Assembly: GCA_018389105.1 (NCBI GenBank)
Contig: JACATO010001426.1
Coordinates: 868,001 to 932,000 of the forward strand
DNA from: Nautilus pompilius
Lineage: Eukaryota > Mollusca > Cephalopoda > Nautilida > Nautilidae
Reading direction: 5' to 3'
DNA: 64,000 bases
A program made the translations under genes and the position numbers. The notes beneath the pieces are model-generated. The model did not search any database. It was not told the DNA's origin and worked only from the letters and a program-made list of their open reading frames with translations. How positions within the stretch are numbered: position 1 is the stretch's first letter; every line of letters begins with the position of its first letter. Positions 47,201 to 59,789 of the stretch are shown piece after piece.

Positions 47201-50200
47201 TTTAAAAAAACAAAACAATTGGACAGTATTTTCGTTTGAAAAGAAACAAACAGACCAGATCGAAGATGAAAACTTAGTCAAAGTTATATTTTTCATAGGT
47301 TTAGATATAAATTTTAATTCCTTAAATATTTTTTTTTATTTTATCAGAAATAATCAAACGAAAAATGATTTTTACAACTCCCTTACAATCACGAATTGAA
47401 TGTTCGATTATTTCCTTTCGTGAAGTCTATAAGTAGCTCTTTCCTTAACCGGATTTAATGGTTTGTGTCGTTTTTAATTTGGTAAAGTCGCTTGGTATAA
47501 CAGGTAACCAATATGAACGATTGACCTAATCTAATAGTTAAATGTCTACGCTAAATTTGACGCTTTAAAATTAGATTGCTATCTCAGACAAGGCTAATGA
47601 CACACCACCATCATCTACTGCAGCATAATTCAATCATTGGCATCTCGAATCCTGTAAATATTACAGTCTGCATTTGAAAGAAACGCATACGATTCTTCTA
47701 CATTCGTAATAGGCCGCCAACAGAAATAATTAGATCCTAAATCTAGAATTACACAAGAAACAAATGGAAATAAATTTTTTCATTCGTTTAAAATGTTAGG
47801 GAGAGTAGAAATGTTAAATCCTGTGTTAAAAAGACCAACATTTTAACGATTGTATCGATATTATTTTTAGGAGAATTTCTTTTGAGTTATTATAAATTTA
47901 ATTTGATATGAATTAAGCCCTGTTTTAATGTTCGCTCTGCTATAGCAAAATAAAATATTGACTTCTAAAAAATAATAAAAAGTGATCGCAAAGCATGAAC
48001 CCTAAAAAGTTTAATTTTAGCAAAATAGATGAAGGATTGTCAATAAAAGTTAGAAACCAGCAAGCTCTGTAAAAGCTCAAACAAAATACGAACATCTCAG
48101 AATCTTACATGTGCAATATCATTAGTCACCTTATTGCGAGAGGATAGCCTCCTTTTCAATACCAAATTAAAACCGAGGTCGAGTACTTTTCCACTGGGAA
48201 TTAATCATCAGATTGGAAGAGTGATGCCGTCATCTGCTTGGAAAAAAGCACGTGGTATCCATTATATTTAGATGTGAAAGGAAACTTGAGTGCTTGGTTG
48301 GCATCCACGCAATCGACAACGAAAGAAGTGTTTAGTGAAGTAAGCCGAATTGAGTCGGTCATAATATTCGAATTTAGACCTTTTACGTTAACATTTCTGT
48401 AGCATAGCCTTCGGTCTTCTGCCTCGATAAAGACACTGAACCCACTTTTCAATGAACGCTTACGGCTTTTCCATTTTATCTTTTCTGTCGATTGGTACAT
48501 TTTCTAAGAGAGGTACATCAAAAACATGAAAATATATGTCTATCATGAAATTTTTAATTTTTGCGTTCAGAAATAGAAGTGGATTCTTAATATATATATA
48601 TATGTATATAATTGCATCACTAAAAGTTCACATAATTTATTTCGTTACTATGTTTGTGTTTCATTTACTTATTTAATTGTGGCTTATTTTGTTTTGTTCT
48701 TTAATTCATATTGTTGCTAAAGCACAAGAATAATAGTTCTATATTCATATGTGGCGCAGTCCCGCACCATTTCATTCTTCATCCGGCTTTTGTAGAGTTT
48801 AAACGTCTGGGTGTTGTTTTTTTTAAGATCTTATTTTTTGTTACCAAATACATTGTGAATTGTGACTGACAATCACGTGATTGAGCTGAGAATTTTTTAC
48901 CGTCAAAAGACGGTCATTCCAACATGTAAAGCTTTAATGTATCCCCGTGTTTTACCAAAACAATAAAATGCAAAGTTATATTTCTTTTATTGCGAGTCAA
49001 TCAGTACAAAATTCGTAAAATACATTGTGTTAGTTACCCCGTTCACTATAAGAATGCCCTGTTTGCTAATGAAATACTAGGCGACATGATAACAAAGTAT
49101 TTTGTAACGAATATATTCAAAGTAAGAAATTGTCGGAAGTGACACAACCAAGTTTCTAAAGAAATGACCGCCTGAAAAATATATATTAATACAATACAGC
49201 AGATTACATTAGCTTTTCCCGACCAAATTTGATATTTTTTACTAATTTTTTTCAAGGTTAAAACAAAAGTATATTTTATAGGTTTCTATTATTGTTGAAT
49301 TCTATCCTAAATTTTAGTCTTTTTATAAAAATCCAGAAATTTATCAATAAAACGTTGTTTCTTCAACAATAGCTTTAATCATTTAAAAACACTCATTGAC
49401 ACATACCCGGAAATAGAGATCAATAATTTTACAGCGAAATAGATCTCGGAACAAAACGTGACGATGAGGTCACAAAAATGATTTGGAAGCAAATGTTTAC
49501 AATTCTGGAGAAAACAGTCAGTGGTGAAAATGAATGAGAATATTTCTTCATCGAAAGCATTCGTCATTATTTCCATTTTTAAAGGTTCTGCATCTGCATC
49601 TTATTTCAGATAAATATACAAATTTCGCACTTACGAAAAAGAAATTGTATCCATACATAAACTGTGCAGGGATATCGGATTTAGATTTTTTACATACTGT
49701 TTAATAGGATGAAAAAAAGAAAACAAAATAATTTATAAAAAGTTTTTGTTCTTTGTCAGGTTACCAAATAATGTCATTCAAAGTATATCCGGTATCGAGT
49801 GGTGTCTTGGTTTGTGCAGGTAACGGACGTTGCCAAAAGACACAAGGATTTTACACAAATTCGCAATAGCATAAGGCAACTCAGGATTGAGCAGCTGGAA
49901 CATCGTCTACGCATGTTTTTATTGACTTTTCTGAAAACCAAGCTTGGTATCGCTTGACGTATTCGATATTACTACAGATGTGAAATATGTAAATATTTCG
50001 AAAAAAATTGGTCAGTAGTTTGTGTTTAGGTCAATGAGTAAAAAATTAAGTGAGAAGACCATTTTGTCAAGCGCTACCTCTGGATCAAAGATTCGTCCAG
50101 ATCATGGATAATCTATCTGAGAAGTAGTTGTATTGTAGACATGTGCGTCTCCAAAAAAGTATTGAGAACATTTTGATAGGTGGACATCCAGAACAATAAT

Positions 50201-53200
50201 GTTGTTGAAGGCTGTAGCGATCCTAATCTTCCTTTACTGGATGTTAATGTGTTATAATATTAACCCAAACACAGATCAAGCGTAGATTAGTCCTACAACA
50301 TCTACGAACTGACGATTTTTCAAAGTATCTTGAACAATACAAGTTCATCCGGCAGACAGTGATTTCTTTCTATGGCAGTAAGTGCTACTGACTGCCAGAG
50401 TTATCGTTGAATTCGAGAGAAAGCTACCGTTCTTTTCTCCTAGAGACATTTCATTAATTATGCGCTCATCTCGACAGTCTTTGCAACGATGTTGAAACTG
50501 ACAAATTTTAAACTGATGACACAGCTTTGTAGACGGTAGGAGTATTCATTATGCAGATGATTGATTGCGATACACCTATATTTGAACTAACTTCGATCCT
50601 TTTAACATCATTTTGCAGCTGCACTGCAGCTGTGGTATAGTAATAAGTGTTGCATCATCGTGACATAACTGTTACGTTTGCAGCAGTATTTTCTGACCCC
50701 CCACTTACTAATGAAAATATTATATCATGCTGGTCATATTGAATAAGATTTAATAAACCAAACTTCGATATCCTTACAGTTTTGTGCCAGGCTAAGATTG
50801 ACTCGGAATTTACTCCTGAGTATTATATAGTCGTTCGACATCTTTGTCTCTGAATTAATTATGTTTTTAAAGCTGTAATATCGCTCATTCGAGGATAACA
50901 ACAATTGTCAGTAAAAATCACAGCAGATAATGATGTTAATATGATATTCCTAAAAGCCTTCAAACAAGTATCCATCGAAAAAGGTGTAAATATATGATAC
51001 TACAGGGCATTCTAATAGGAACTGATTATAATCTGATTTATTTTCATGTATCCGTTTGTTTTTGACAGATATTTTCATATTTCAAATTGCTGCTGTTGTG
51101 ACTATGATAGAGTTGGTTAAAGCGCTAAGAACTTACCTGTTTAATTTATTGCAGCTTTTATTGTGAGAGCAGAGCACGTTGATTACAAATTGTATTGTAA
51201 TAAAGTTATGCGTGAATTCTTGTTATTTTGTGCTGTGTCTGAAAATGAATGTTAGAAGAAAAAAGACGTAAGGTGCTGAGGTAAATGGTGTTTTATAGAA
51301 AATTTACATTCAGTGAGAAGCTGCAAAATTGTGTACAAACTACTTTAATTTACCATAGAATATTAACTATATTAACGACTGAAGGTAAATTCAGAGCGCT
51401 ATGTTTCAAAAGGAGTACCCCCCTTTATTTTCCTTACATAATTTCTTTAGACAAAGTAAACAGTGATTCATGAGTCTCCGATAACTTTTTTGTCTCAGTC
51501 GTTAATCTTAGCAAGAATGGAACATTTTCGACGACTTTTTCCCGGATAATTTATGGCAATTTTTCCTCTATCAATACTCGACAGCCTCCTTCGCTAACTA
51601 TGGTGGTTTGTTACTCAAGTCAAATAAAGTGATCAGTTTTAACCCATTTTTTGCCTCCTCCAAACTCGTTGAAGAGTTCTTCATCCACCCCCTTTGCTAA
51701 CTACAAATAAACTGGCCATCATTTACCATGCTTAAGATATCCGCTTCCTGTTTGTCTGTTTTTGTTTTCTTAAAAATGATCAGTAATTTCTGCTTCTTTA
51801 AACACTCGGGATAGTCACCGGTTTTAGAAATCCACGCCATTCTGAGTGATTCTAATGTTCTCAACGGTATCGAGTTAGGGTAACACGCAGCTTGTGTTCA
51901 TCGTGCTGGCTTGGTCACGACATTGTTTAAGAATCCTGCTACGTCTTTTCTCGCCTTTTTTAAATACACAGCCCCTTTCACGCGCATCTCCCTAAGGCAA
52001 CCTCTGGTTTCTTAGAGTGACCATAAGAGGGCTAAATAGTTCTCTCTCTCCCCCCCCCCACGATAAAGTCCGTTGTATTTGACCACCTTGTAGGTAGCGC
52101 GATGCTTTTCTCACACTTACAAAAATCTCCTTAGTTTTTGTGAGATACTGCACTTGCAACAGGGCCCTTCAAAACATTCTACACACCTAAATTCTAAAAG
52201 CGTGTTTAGTCTGTAGTTTTGGCTACACTCTAAACTGCGGATACCTTCTTTAAAAACAAGGCAATCCCACGACTGCACACGAAATTTCCAGCCACCGGGG
52301 GTGCGTTTTTAGGTGAAGAAACACCTTGCGTCACGTTTTTTCTGACCACTCCCATAATACAAATAATCAGTCAACCCTGACCTTTCAAACACTCATTTTT
52401 CAAGCAGTCCCTAATTTCTTGGTTGTCCATCCATGCGTATCGAGTCAGTGACTGACCACAACCTTTCCCTAATCACTAAGCACAACTTCTCTACCTGAAC
52501 TCAGCTATTCATTAACTGGCCTACACCGCATGACCAAACATTTTAACCCGAAACCATTGAATTAATTAAATGAACTTTAATTTTACTTGCTATACCAAAC
52601 CTGATTAACTAGGAAGTAAACTTTTTTTTCTAGTTATCTTTTAAATAATCGTCACAAAGTAAGAAAACAAAAGTAACAAGTAGAACAGACAAAAATACAA
52701 AATCTTGAAAAGCAACGAAGGTTTGGATGACTTATCGAAGGCGGTTCTTTAACTTAGCAGATATACAGAAAATCAGGCGATCGGTCAAATGAAAGACGGA
52801 ATCTAATAACAGAAAGTTTAAAATCCATTATACTAAGAAAATTTGTTTTTCACATTATCTAACGATAATGCTAAAAATATTTATGGTTGGTGATTGCTGG
52901 AAGTGGTAAATGCAAAACACGATTGAACAGGTTAAAAAAAGATGTTTAAAAGCCCAGCTGGATTTACAAACAAAAGCCCAAGAGATGGCGGTGCTACTGT
53001 AAAAGATTGGTTCAGAATCAGCTTAAATACACGGAGAAAATTAAACATTCAAGCAATTCCAGTTTAATAGAATTTTCTGGAATTGTTTTTAACTCAGGCT
53101 TAAATGTTTACATTATTTTAAACAATTTCTTTAAAATCTGGGTCCTACTCTTTAGTACGTAGACATTTTAGAAAAAAAACTAATTGAATTGATTAAAATT

Positions 53201-53630
53201 AACAAAAGTTTTAAATATTTTTAGTTAACAAACAAATTACTAACTATGCTAAGCAAAAAAAAAAAGATTCACTCCGCGATATTCATGAGTGGCAGCATTC
53301 ATTCCTCCTTCATCTTTATTGAGATGAATTCTTGATACACTTTTTTTCCGCACTGATAAAATTTAATGAGAAATTGTACTTTTCCAAAAAAAATGATTAC
53401 TAAAGAATATAAAGGGCGTTGACATGAGGATGTAGATTTGCATTTCCACCGAGCATCAGTGCCGTCACAACTTTAAAATTCTGATTGTTCCATGAAGCTT
53501 CAAGATCACAACATGGGCGTGCATGAATTTATACTAAAAGAAGATTTGGATAGGTAGATAATCATTCCAAAGACGAACATTCTACTGATGATGCAGTAGT
53601 TTAGAGCGACAAATTATTTGTAGGACAGGA
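44245..53630. other. Long gene-poor AT-rich stretch
   Basis: Apart from the orphan ORF at 48.2 kb, nothing recognisable. A GC-richer patch at 46330-46690 keeps a 123-codon frame open only from a TTG codon and has no motif. Confidence 0.5.
48201..48500 (-). CDS. Orphan ORF, function unknown
   Basis: A 99-codon minus-strand ORF from ATG to TAA in AT-rich surroundings. It has a basic N-terminus (KIKWKSRKRSLKSG) and then a neutral region (IRLTSLNTSFVVDCVDANQA). No domain, transmembrane segment or transposon motif is recognised. Its composition is more protein-like than most ORFs nearby, but it may be random. Confidence 0.25.
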   Translation of the reverse strand: MYQSTEKIKWKSRKRSLKSGFSVFIEAEDRRLCYRNVNVKGLNSNIMTDSIRLTSLNTSFVVDCVDANQALKFPFTSKYNGYHVLFSKQMTASLFQSDD

Positions 53631-53639
53631 CAGAATCCG

Positions 53640-54300
53640 GACTCCTTTGAGTCGCCATTCTCAAGCAATACAACATCCTGCAGATTGCTACTTCTGTTTA
53701 AGGCCTACACGACGAATTCGGTCTGGAATGGCCGTCGAGTTGCTGGTCTCCGATGAAAAATCTCTGTCCTTAAACCTCGTTTCGATTGCTGCGGGCTTCA
53801 CACTCGATTAAATCAACAGTGATGGTGTTCTGTGCTGTTCACAGGAAAATCTAGTTCTTTTCTACATTCTAACAACGGCAAGTGTTGCTGAGACAAAACG
53901 TTTGCTAATGCTGCTGTCCGTTAATGGCGAACGCTCGATGATGTGACGTGAAGAAGTGTCAGTGCTGTCGCCTTGTGCGACAGCGAAGCCTTACAGAGAT
54001 ACTGTCCTGCATAACCTGGAAATTACAGGAAACTGAGCCATCCTCCAAGATGATAAGGATAAATCTCATTGGCACAGATGGGCAGCTACTTTCTGCGGCA
54101 GAATAAGGTGGACTGGCCAGCCAACATACCGGACTTGACCCCCATTAAGTATATGCACCGATTCGGCAATTATTTATACCACCGTCCACAACCTTCATGC
54201 ACTCGCTGTTGTTTTCTGTATGAATAGGTCGATATATCCCTGGAGCACATCTAGAGGATCGTCAACAATATGAGAAAACGATGTCAAGTATGTTTACTTG
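53640..54300 (+). pseudogene. Decayed Tc1-like transposase
   Basis: All three catalytic regions of a Tc1-type DDE transposase can be found in order. LLVSDEKSLSLNL carries the first Asp (53752-53754). TAKPYRDTVL precedes LQDDKDKSHWHRWAATF with the second Asp (near 54049). VDWPANIPDLTPIKYM (54108-54155) should carry the final acidic residue in P-I-E, but it is Lys here. The tail IVNNMRKRCQ (54261-54290) matches the end of the family. Spacing between the first and second Asp (about 98 codons) suits Tc1. Stops and frameshifts interrupt it. It runs almost directly into the large CT array at 54309; inverted repeats were not identified. Confidence 0.75.
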
Positions 54301-54306
54301 CAAAGG

Positions 54307-54447
<141 letters not shown>

Positions 54448-54459
54448 TTTTCTAATGTA

Positions 54460-57400
54460 ATGTAGCCATTAAAGATTTTCTTGAGTTGCTGTCATTTCCA
54501 TACGTTCCAAAAATACCATGCTTGCAAAACTTTATAGATTAAAATATATTCTCAAATTAGCTGAACCGTCAGCGAAGACGATTTTCAATGATTTTCTCTC
54601 TCTTACTGTATTCTGCTTGTGACAGTTGAAAAACCGCATCGACAAATATTTTCCTCTTAACATTAATAAATCCGGCTGACACTATCTGAGGTTATTCAAT
54701 AAACTTACCAGGGGAAATTTGAGAATTAACAAACGAAAGCCAGACAAGATTCGGAACTTTCCTTTACACAGCTCGGACGGTTGTCTGTTTTCCTAACGTT
54801 TTTGTCTTCTTATTGAAAAACTTATAATTAAACTGTCATATGATAACGTTGTTTGATTTTTTAAAAAAACTTTATTGTGCATCGCACTACATTTATTTGT
54901 AAATTAACAGTATCTGTAAAACTAGGAATTCGATAAATGATTCCAATAAGAAAAGCCTCATAATTTAGAGTAGTACGGTTTTTTTTACTCACATAGTTCA
55001 GTAGGTCTGATGTGATGTTTTTGATTTATATTGAGTAAGAAATAAATCGTATGAAACGTATTCTCCAACTACCCTACCATCCCTGCCTGCTTCTCTTTGC
55101 AGATTAACTAATAGTCTTCTGTAAAAAAAAGTCCCCCATACGTAATCTCAGGCCGAACCCATATTTCAGTAATCCAATCAGCTGAAAATCTTTTTTCAGC
55201 CACTAATATTCTTAGTTCATTTACTTTGTTTACCAAACGTCTAGCATCAATACAGTATATGTTCAGCGCATGTTTACAGGGTTATTCTCAATCATTTTTG
55301 ATGTTTCTGTGCTACATTTTCAGATGCATCACTTTCGGGCTCACAATAAGAGAGCTTTGTTGAAGCTGCCACTTTAAGGAAAAACTTCTTACAGATCTGC
55401 TAAATTAGTTTCCCTGGACGGAATACACATATTTACCTGCTGCATCCGCAATGAACTTGACCATTTTCACCAAACCTAATTGCGATGCAATCCATTCTTG
55501 CCATAGTATCTTGGCCGACCAAGAAATTCCTTTAATGTGTCTAAAATATCTACATCGTTCACCTGGCACAAAGAATCCGGCTTGTAAATTGGTCGAAAGA
55601 ATAACGCGGGGCAAAGCCAGGGTATGTCAGCTTGTGGGAGAATGCCGAACACCAAAACACTGCGTTCGTCACTGCCTGGTACTTATCGCGGCTGTACATC
55701 TCACTGGTGGCCATATTAATCATCGTAACAGCTTTCTCCAATTTTCGGACGATATCGCCTGATAAGCGACATCTGCTAGCCTGACTTCCGGTAGCACGGA
55801 CGCATCCAGTCGTCCAACCATTAAATCGCCTTCGATAATGAGCTCTTCTTTCACGGAACGAAAAATCTTGAAACCCGTTTGCAAGCTTTAATGTCTCGTT
55901 TTCTTAAGACATCCACTACGCTGCTTAATTATATATTTGCGCTCACGGACCCCCTTTTCTCCCGCATCCTCCGACTGAAGCGTTTAATTCTCCTGCTTAC
56001 TTTCTCCATCACGCAGCTCAAGTACGAACGCACTCACATGTACTCGGCTCCTCTCCCTCACCTTCTCGTATTTACCATCCTTTCAGAATCGTCCAAGAAA
56101 ATGAGAGAGAGAGAGAGAGAGGAGGCGGCAGTTACCGATATTTCTTTCATTTGAAATCCGTTCACGTTAATAATCGTTTGACATCGAGTGACGATTTGGA
56201 AACGTTTAACTAAGGAAATAGTATTCTGTTGAAAATAGGCAGCTACCACCATAAATAAACAAAATAAAGTGTCTAACAACTGGCTCATCAAAGATTTTAC
56301 TGACAGGTTTTAAAAAATACCAGAGCTCCAAAATCAGGTGCAATAGCTGGAATTAGCAGAACTGTTGGGAGATAGTCGTGTATCGCTGATGAGGCGGACG
56401 CTCAAGAAATAAGCCCATAGCATCTGTTTAGTTGTGGGAGGAAAGAAACCACGCCGTTAGGAGATTTTTCCAAACCAAACCGATCTCTGATAACGCGGAG
56501 GTGACTCGGGTACTGAGCCTCCGAAATCCGGCGAAATATAATACCAACAAAATAGCTTTTTGTTCGCGAGTGACACTGTATTTCACGCACAATTTTTATT
56601 GACGCAACAGGAAGTTAACTCCGAAACTTCCACATTCTTTAACGATGGATTCTTTACCTTTTCGTTTGTCTTTACTTTTAAAAAAAAGAGAAATTTACCG
56701 ATACAGTAATTTCAATTTTCTTTACTGTTGTCGGCAACCGACTCCATGGTAACGACTCCTACAAGTCGATTGCTCCGACCAGCCCATTTTGAAGTCCATG
56801 CTGCCGGATTTGCTCTATTTAGGATGTCCATCCCCACCAAAAAAACTATTTTGTCATTCTCTATATCGCTGAAGTCATCTTTATTACATCTCTAGTTGCT
56901 GACATACAGCGTAAATAAAAAATATCTTTACATGGAATCTGAACGACATTAAATATTAGGCATAATGTATCGGCTCCTTACTTCAGACATTATGAAGGTA
57001 GTAAAGATGCCTTTTCCTCGCGTGCACATCTTTAATTCACAAGCAACAGTTAATTTCTAAATTCAGCACAGTATTTCACCCCTGTAATGTTTGCGTTCAA
57101 TCCAAATCAATTGTTAACTTGCTTAATTTTTCTAGAGAGGGATTTCTTCTCATAGTTATCTCCATAACCATAACTCTGGTGCTCGTATTTAAAGCTGAGT
57201 CTTTCGTGTTTTCATATTAAAATTTTCGTATTTGTGTTTTCTATTCTTGTATTTCTGCAGTTAGTTTTAGAATTTTCATTTAATAAAAGTTAAAGAAAAC
57301 AAACATTTAGGATACTAACGATGCTAACAGGGAATACTGCTATTTTAGTTTTGGTGATGACTGGAAAAGCTAAGACCGGGAAAATCGCTATACGAAATAC

Positions 57401-58140
57401 CACACATGCAGCAAAACCATTGAGTTGCTAACCTGAAAGGTGGTGATAGAATGCTTCAATCAGCATGTTGGTCTTTCATCCAGCAATCCAATCATCATCC
57501 CGGATGTCTGTACTTCAGTATGACATTTTTCTAGTTATGACGTCATTATCACTACTATATTTGGAAGACTATGCGTGCGATTCCCATTACTGATTTCGCG
57601 CTTATGTGTAGAATTTATCAAATGCATGTATTGTATCCACATTAGAAAATCTTTCTCAATTTAGCGACGTGTCTAACCTCACTGCAGAGGTTAACATTTT
57701 AATGATAACATTGTGCAACACAAAATCTTCCACATAAACAAAAATAGGTGATTTTGGTCAAATCATAGGTGCTGAGTTCAAAAATGCACCTTAAAACATT
57801 GCATCACTTCTAGATTTTTTGTTATTGTGATATGTACTTAGGCGTCCGAGTTCAAACAGCTGTAGAAATTCAAGGAGTGAATCGACGGAGCTGAAATCTA
57901 GTGAACAGATGGCAGGATGAATTCTCAGTCGAGTTCTATATCTGTTTCAGGATGAACTGGCCCAGTTCTAGACTAGTCGACCTGGGACATCGGATATAAG
58001 GGACCAGTTTTCCAGGTCCAATCAAGGCAAAATATGTTGATATCAACTCTGATGTAAGGGGCTTGTCAAATGGATGCGTATTTACAACATAATTGAGGAC
58101 AATAAACTCGTCAGTACCTACCACATGACAGATTCTTTGC
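54460..58140. other. Intergenic
   Basis: At 55540-55870 the minus strand has overlapping open frames with somewhat protein-like composition, perhaps a retroelement remnant, but there is no convincing motif. The remainder is unannotated. Confidence 0.45.
56103..56122. repeat. (GA)n microsatellite
   Basis: Twenty bases of GA repeats. Confidence 0.9.
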
Positions 58141-58149
58141 CCCTTACCA

Positions 58150-59780
58150 TGGCATCCAGACGAGGTTTTGCGAATAATCCAAATAGTTTTTGTTATGTTT
58201 GCGGCAAATTTACCAAAAAATCACAGCAGAGAAGAATTACAGATCCGGTCAAAGTTGCATACCATCCTTACCTAAAAGTCAAGCTTGGAGACCAGGACAA
58301 AAGTTGGGCGCCTCATAAATTGCAATACTTGCTATTCTGGTCTCACAAAATGGATGAAAGGCACTGGAAAAATTCCCTTTGCAATTCCAATGGTTTGGAG
58401 AGAACCTAAGGATCACTCAACAGACTGTTATTTTTGTATGAAAAAGATATCTGGGTATTCAACAAAGAACAAGCACAAAATAGAATACCCTGATATCCAC
58501 TCTGCTATAAAGCCTGTTCTTCACAATAATGAGCTACCCGTTTCAATACCACTTCCTAACTATGAAGATCTTCTTGAAGTTGGCAGTAATTCAGAACCGG
58601 AAAACAGGAAGTGGTCATCTGACAGTGATTACAACCCTGATAAAGAAAATGACCCACATTTGATAACACAATCTGAACTCAATGACTTGATTCGTGATCT
58701 AAAACTAACCAAGGATAATTCAGAATTGCTTGGTTCAAGGCTGCAGCACTAGAACTTGTTGGCACCTGGCACACTGATCTCAGTTTACAGAAATCGCGGT
58801 GAAAAACTGGCCAGCTTTTTTTGAAACCAAGGACAATCTTTGCTATTGTACAGATATCAATGGTTTGATGAATGAACTGGGTTATTATCATAATCCAGAT
58901 GAGTGGTGGCTGTTTATTGATTCTTCGAAGCTCAGTCTCAAGGCAGTTTTGCTGCACAATGGCAATATTAATCCATCTGTCCCAGTGGCCCATGCAACTA
59001 GAATGAAAGAGTCATACAAATCCATGGAAACTATACTCAATGCCATCAAATACAGTGATATGTGGAGATTTAAAAGTGATTGGCTTACTTACTGGAATTC
59101 AAAGTGGTTTTACAAAGTATTGCTGCTTCCTTTGTCTGTGGGATAGCAGAGCCACTCAGCAACATTACCAAAAGAAAGAATGGCCAAGAAGAGAGAGATA
59201 CCTGTTGAAAGCAGTGTAATGCACCAACCATTGCTAACTCCTAAAAACATTCTTCTACCACCACTGCACATCAAATTAGGTCTAATGAAGAATTTTGTGA
59301 AGGCTATGAACAAGGAAGGTGATGGGTTTAAGTACCTCAGAACAAAATTTCCAAAACTGAGTGATGCCAAACTGAAAGAAGGGATTTTAATTGGGCCTCA
59401 AATCAGAAAAAACTCTTAATGATCCAGAGTTTGAGAAGCAGTTGACTGAATTGGAACTTAATGCTTGGCAATCCTTCAAAGCAGTTGTCACTGGTTTCTT
59501 AGGCAATAAGAAGAAAACTATATAGAGCTGGTCACCAAACTTATTGAAGATTACCGTGTGATGGGTTGCCGCATGTCACCTAAAATGCATTTTTTATATT
59601 TACACTTGGACTTCTTTCCCCAAGAAATTTCCTACATGGAGCAGCGATATCAGGGCAGATATAATTCAGCTATGATAGCAGATTTTTGTTGGCTTCTTCA
59701 GAGAGAATCGAGTGCAAGCTACAAGAGACACTCACGTAGTACAACACATTTAAAACAGAAGAAAGCTTCTGAATAAGCTG
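58150..59780 (+). pseudogene. Broken copy of a repeated zinc-knuckle protein of unassigned mobile-element class
   Basis: Consecutive + frames form one protein with three or more frameshifts. Order: CYVCGKFTKK (58195), GDQDKSWAPH, NTCYSGLTKWMKGTGK with PFAIPMVWREPKDH and CYFCMKK (58320-58450), an acidic linker, ELNDLIRDLKLTKDNSELLG (58675-58735), WWLFIDSSKLSLKAVLLHNG with PSVPVAHA (58905-58995), LPPLHIKLGLMKNFVKAM (59258-59311), LKEGILIGPQIRK, and MGCRMSPKMHFLYLHLDFFP next to MEQRYQGRYNSAMIADF (59560-59680). I recognise this as a protein found in many copies in invertebrate genomes and usually annotated as uncharacterized. The paired Cys motifs and the closing His/Asp-rich motif look transposase-like, but I cannot name a superfamily. 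Relative to what I recall of the family, a short stretch after DFFP appears deleted. Confidence 0.6.
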
Positions 59781-59789
59781 ATATAGGAA

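Noticed and set aside
49820-49925. Short charged open stretch after a TTTGTGCAG-like acceptor
   Set aside because: No matching donor, only about 35 codons, and no support beyond composition.
55540-55870. Overlapping open frames on the minus strand that looked like a retroelement integrase fragment
   Set aside because: No zinc-binding His/Cys set or catalytic motif could be placed. The resemblance is too general.
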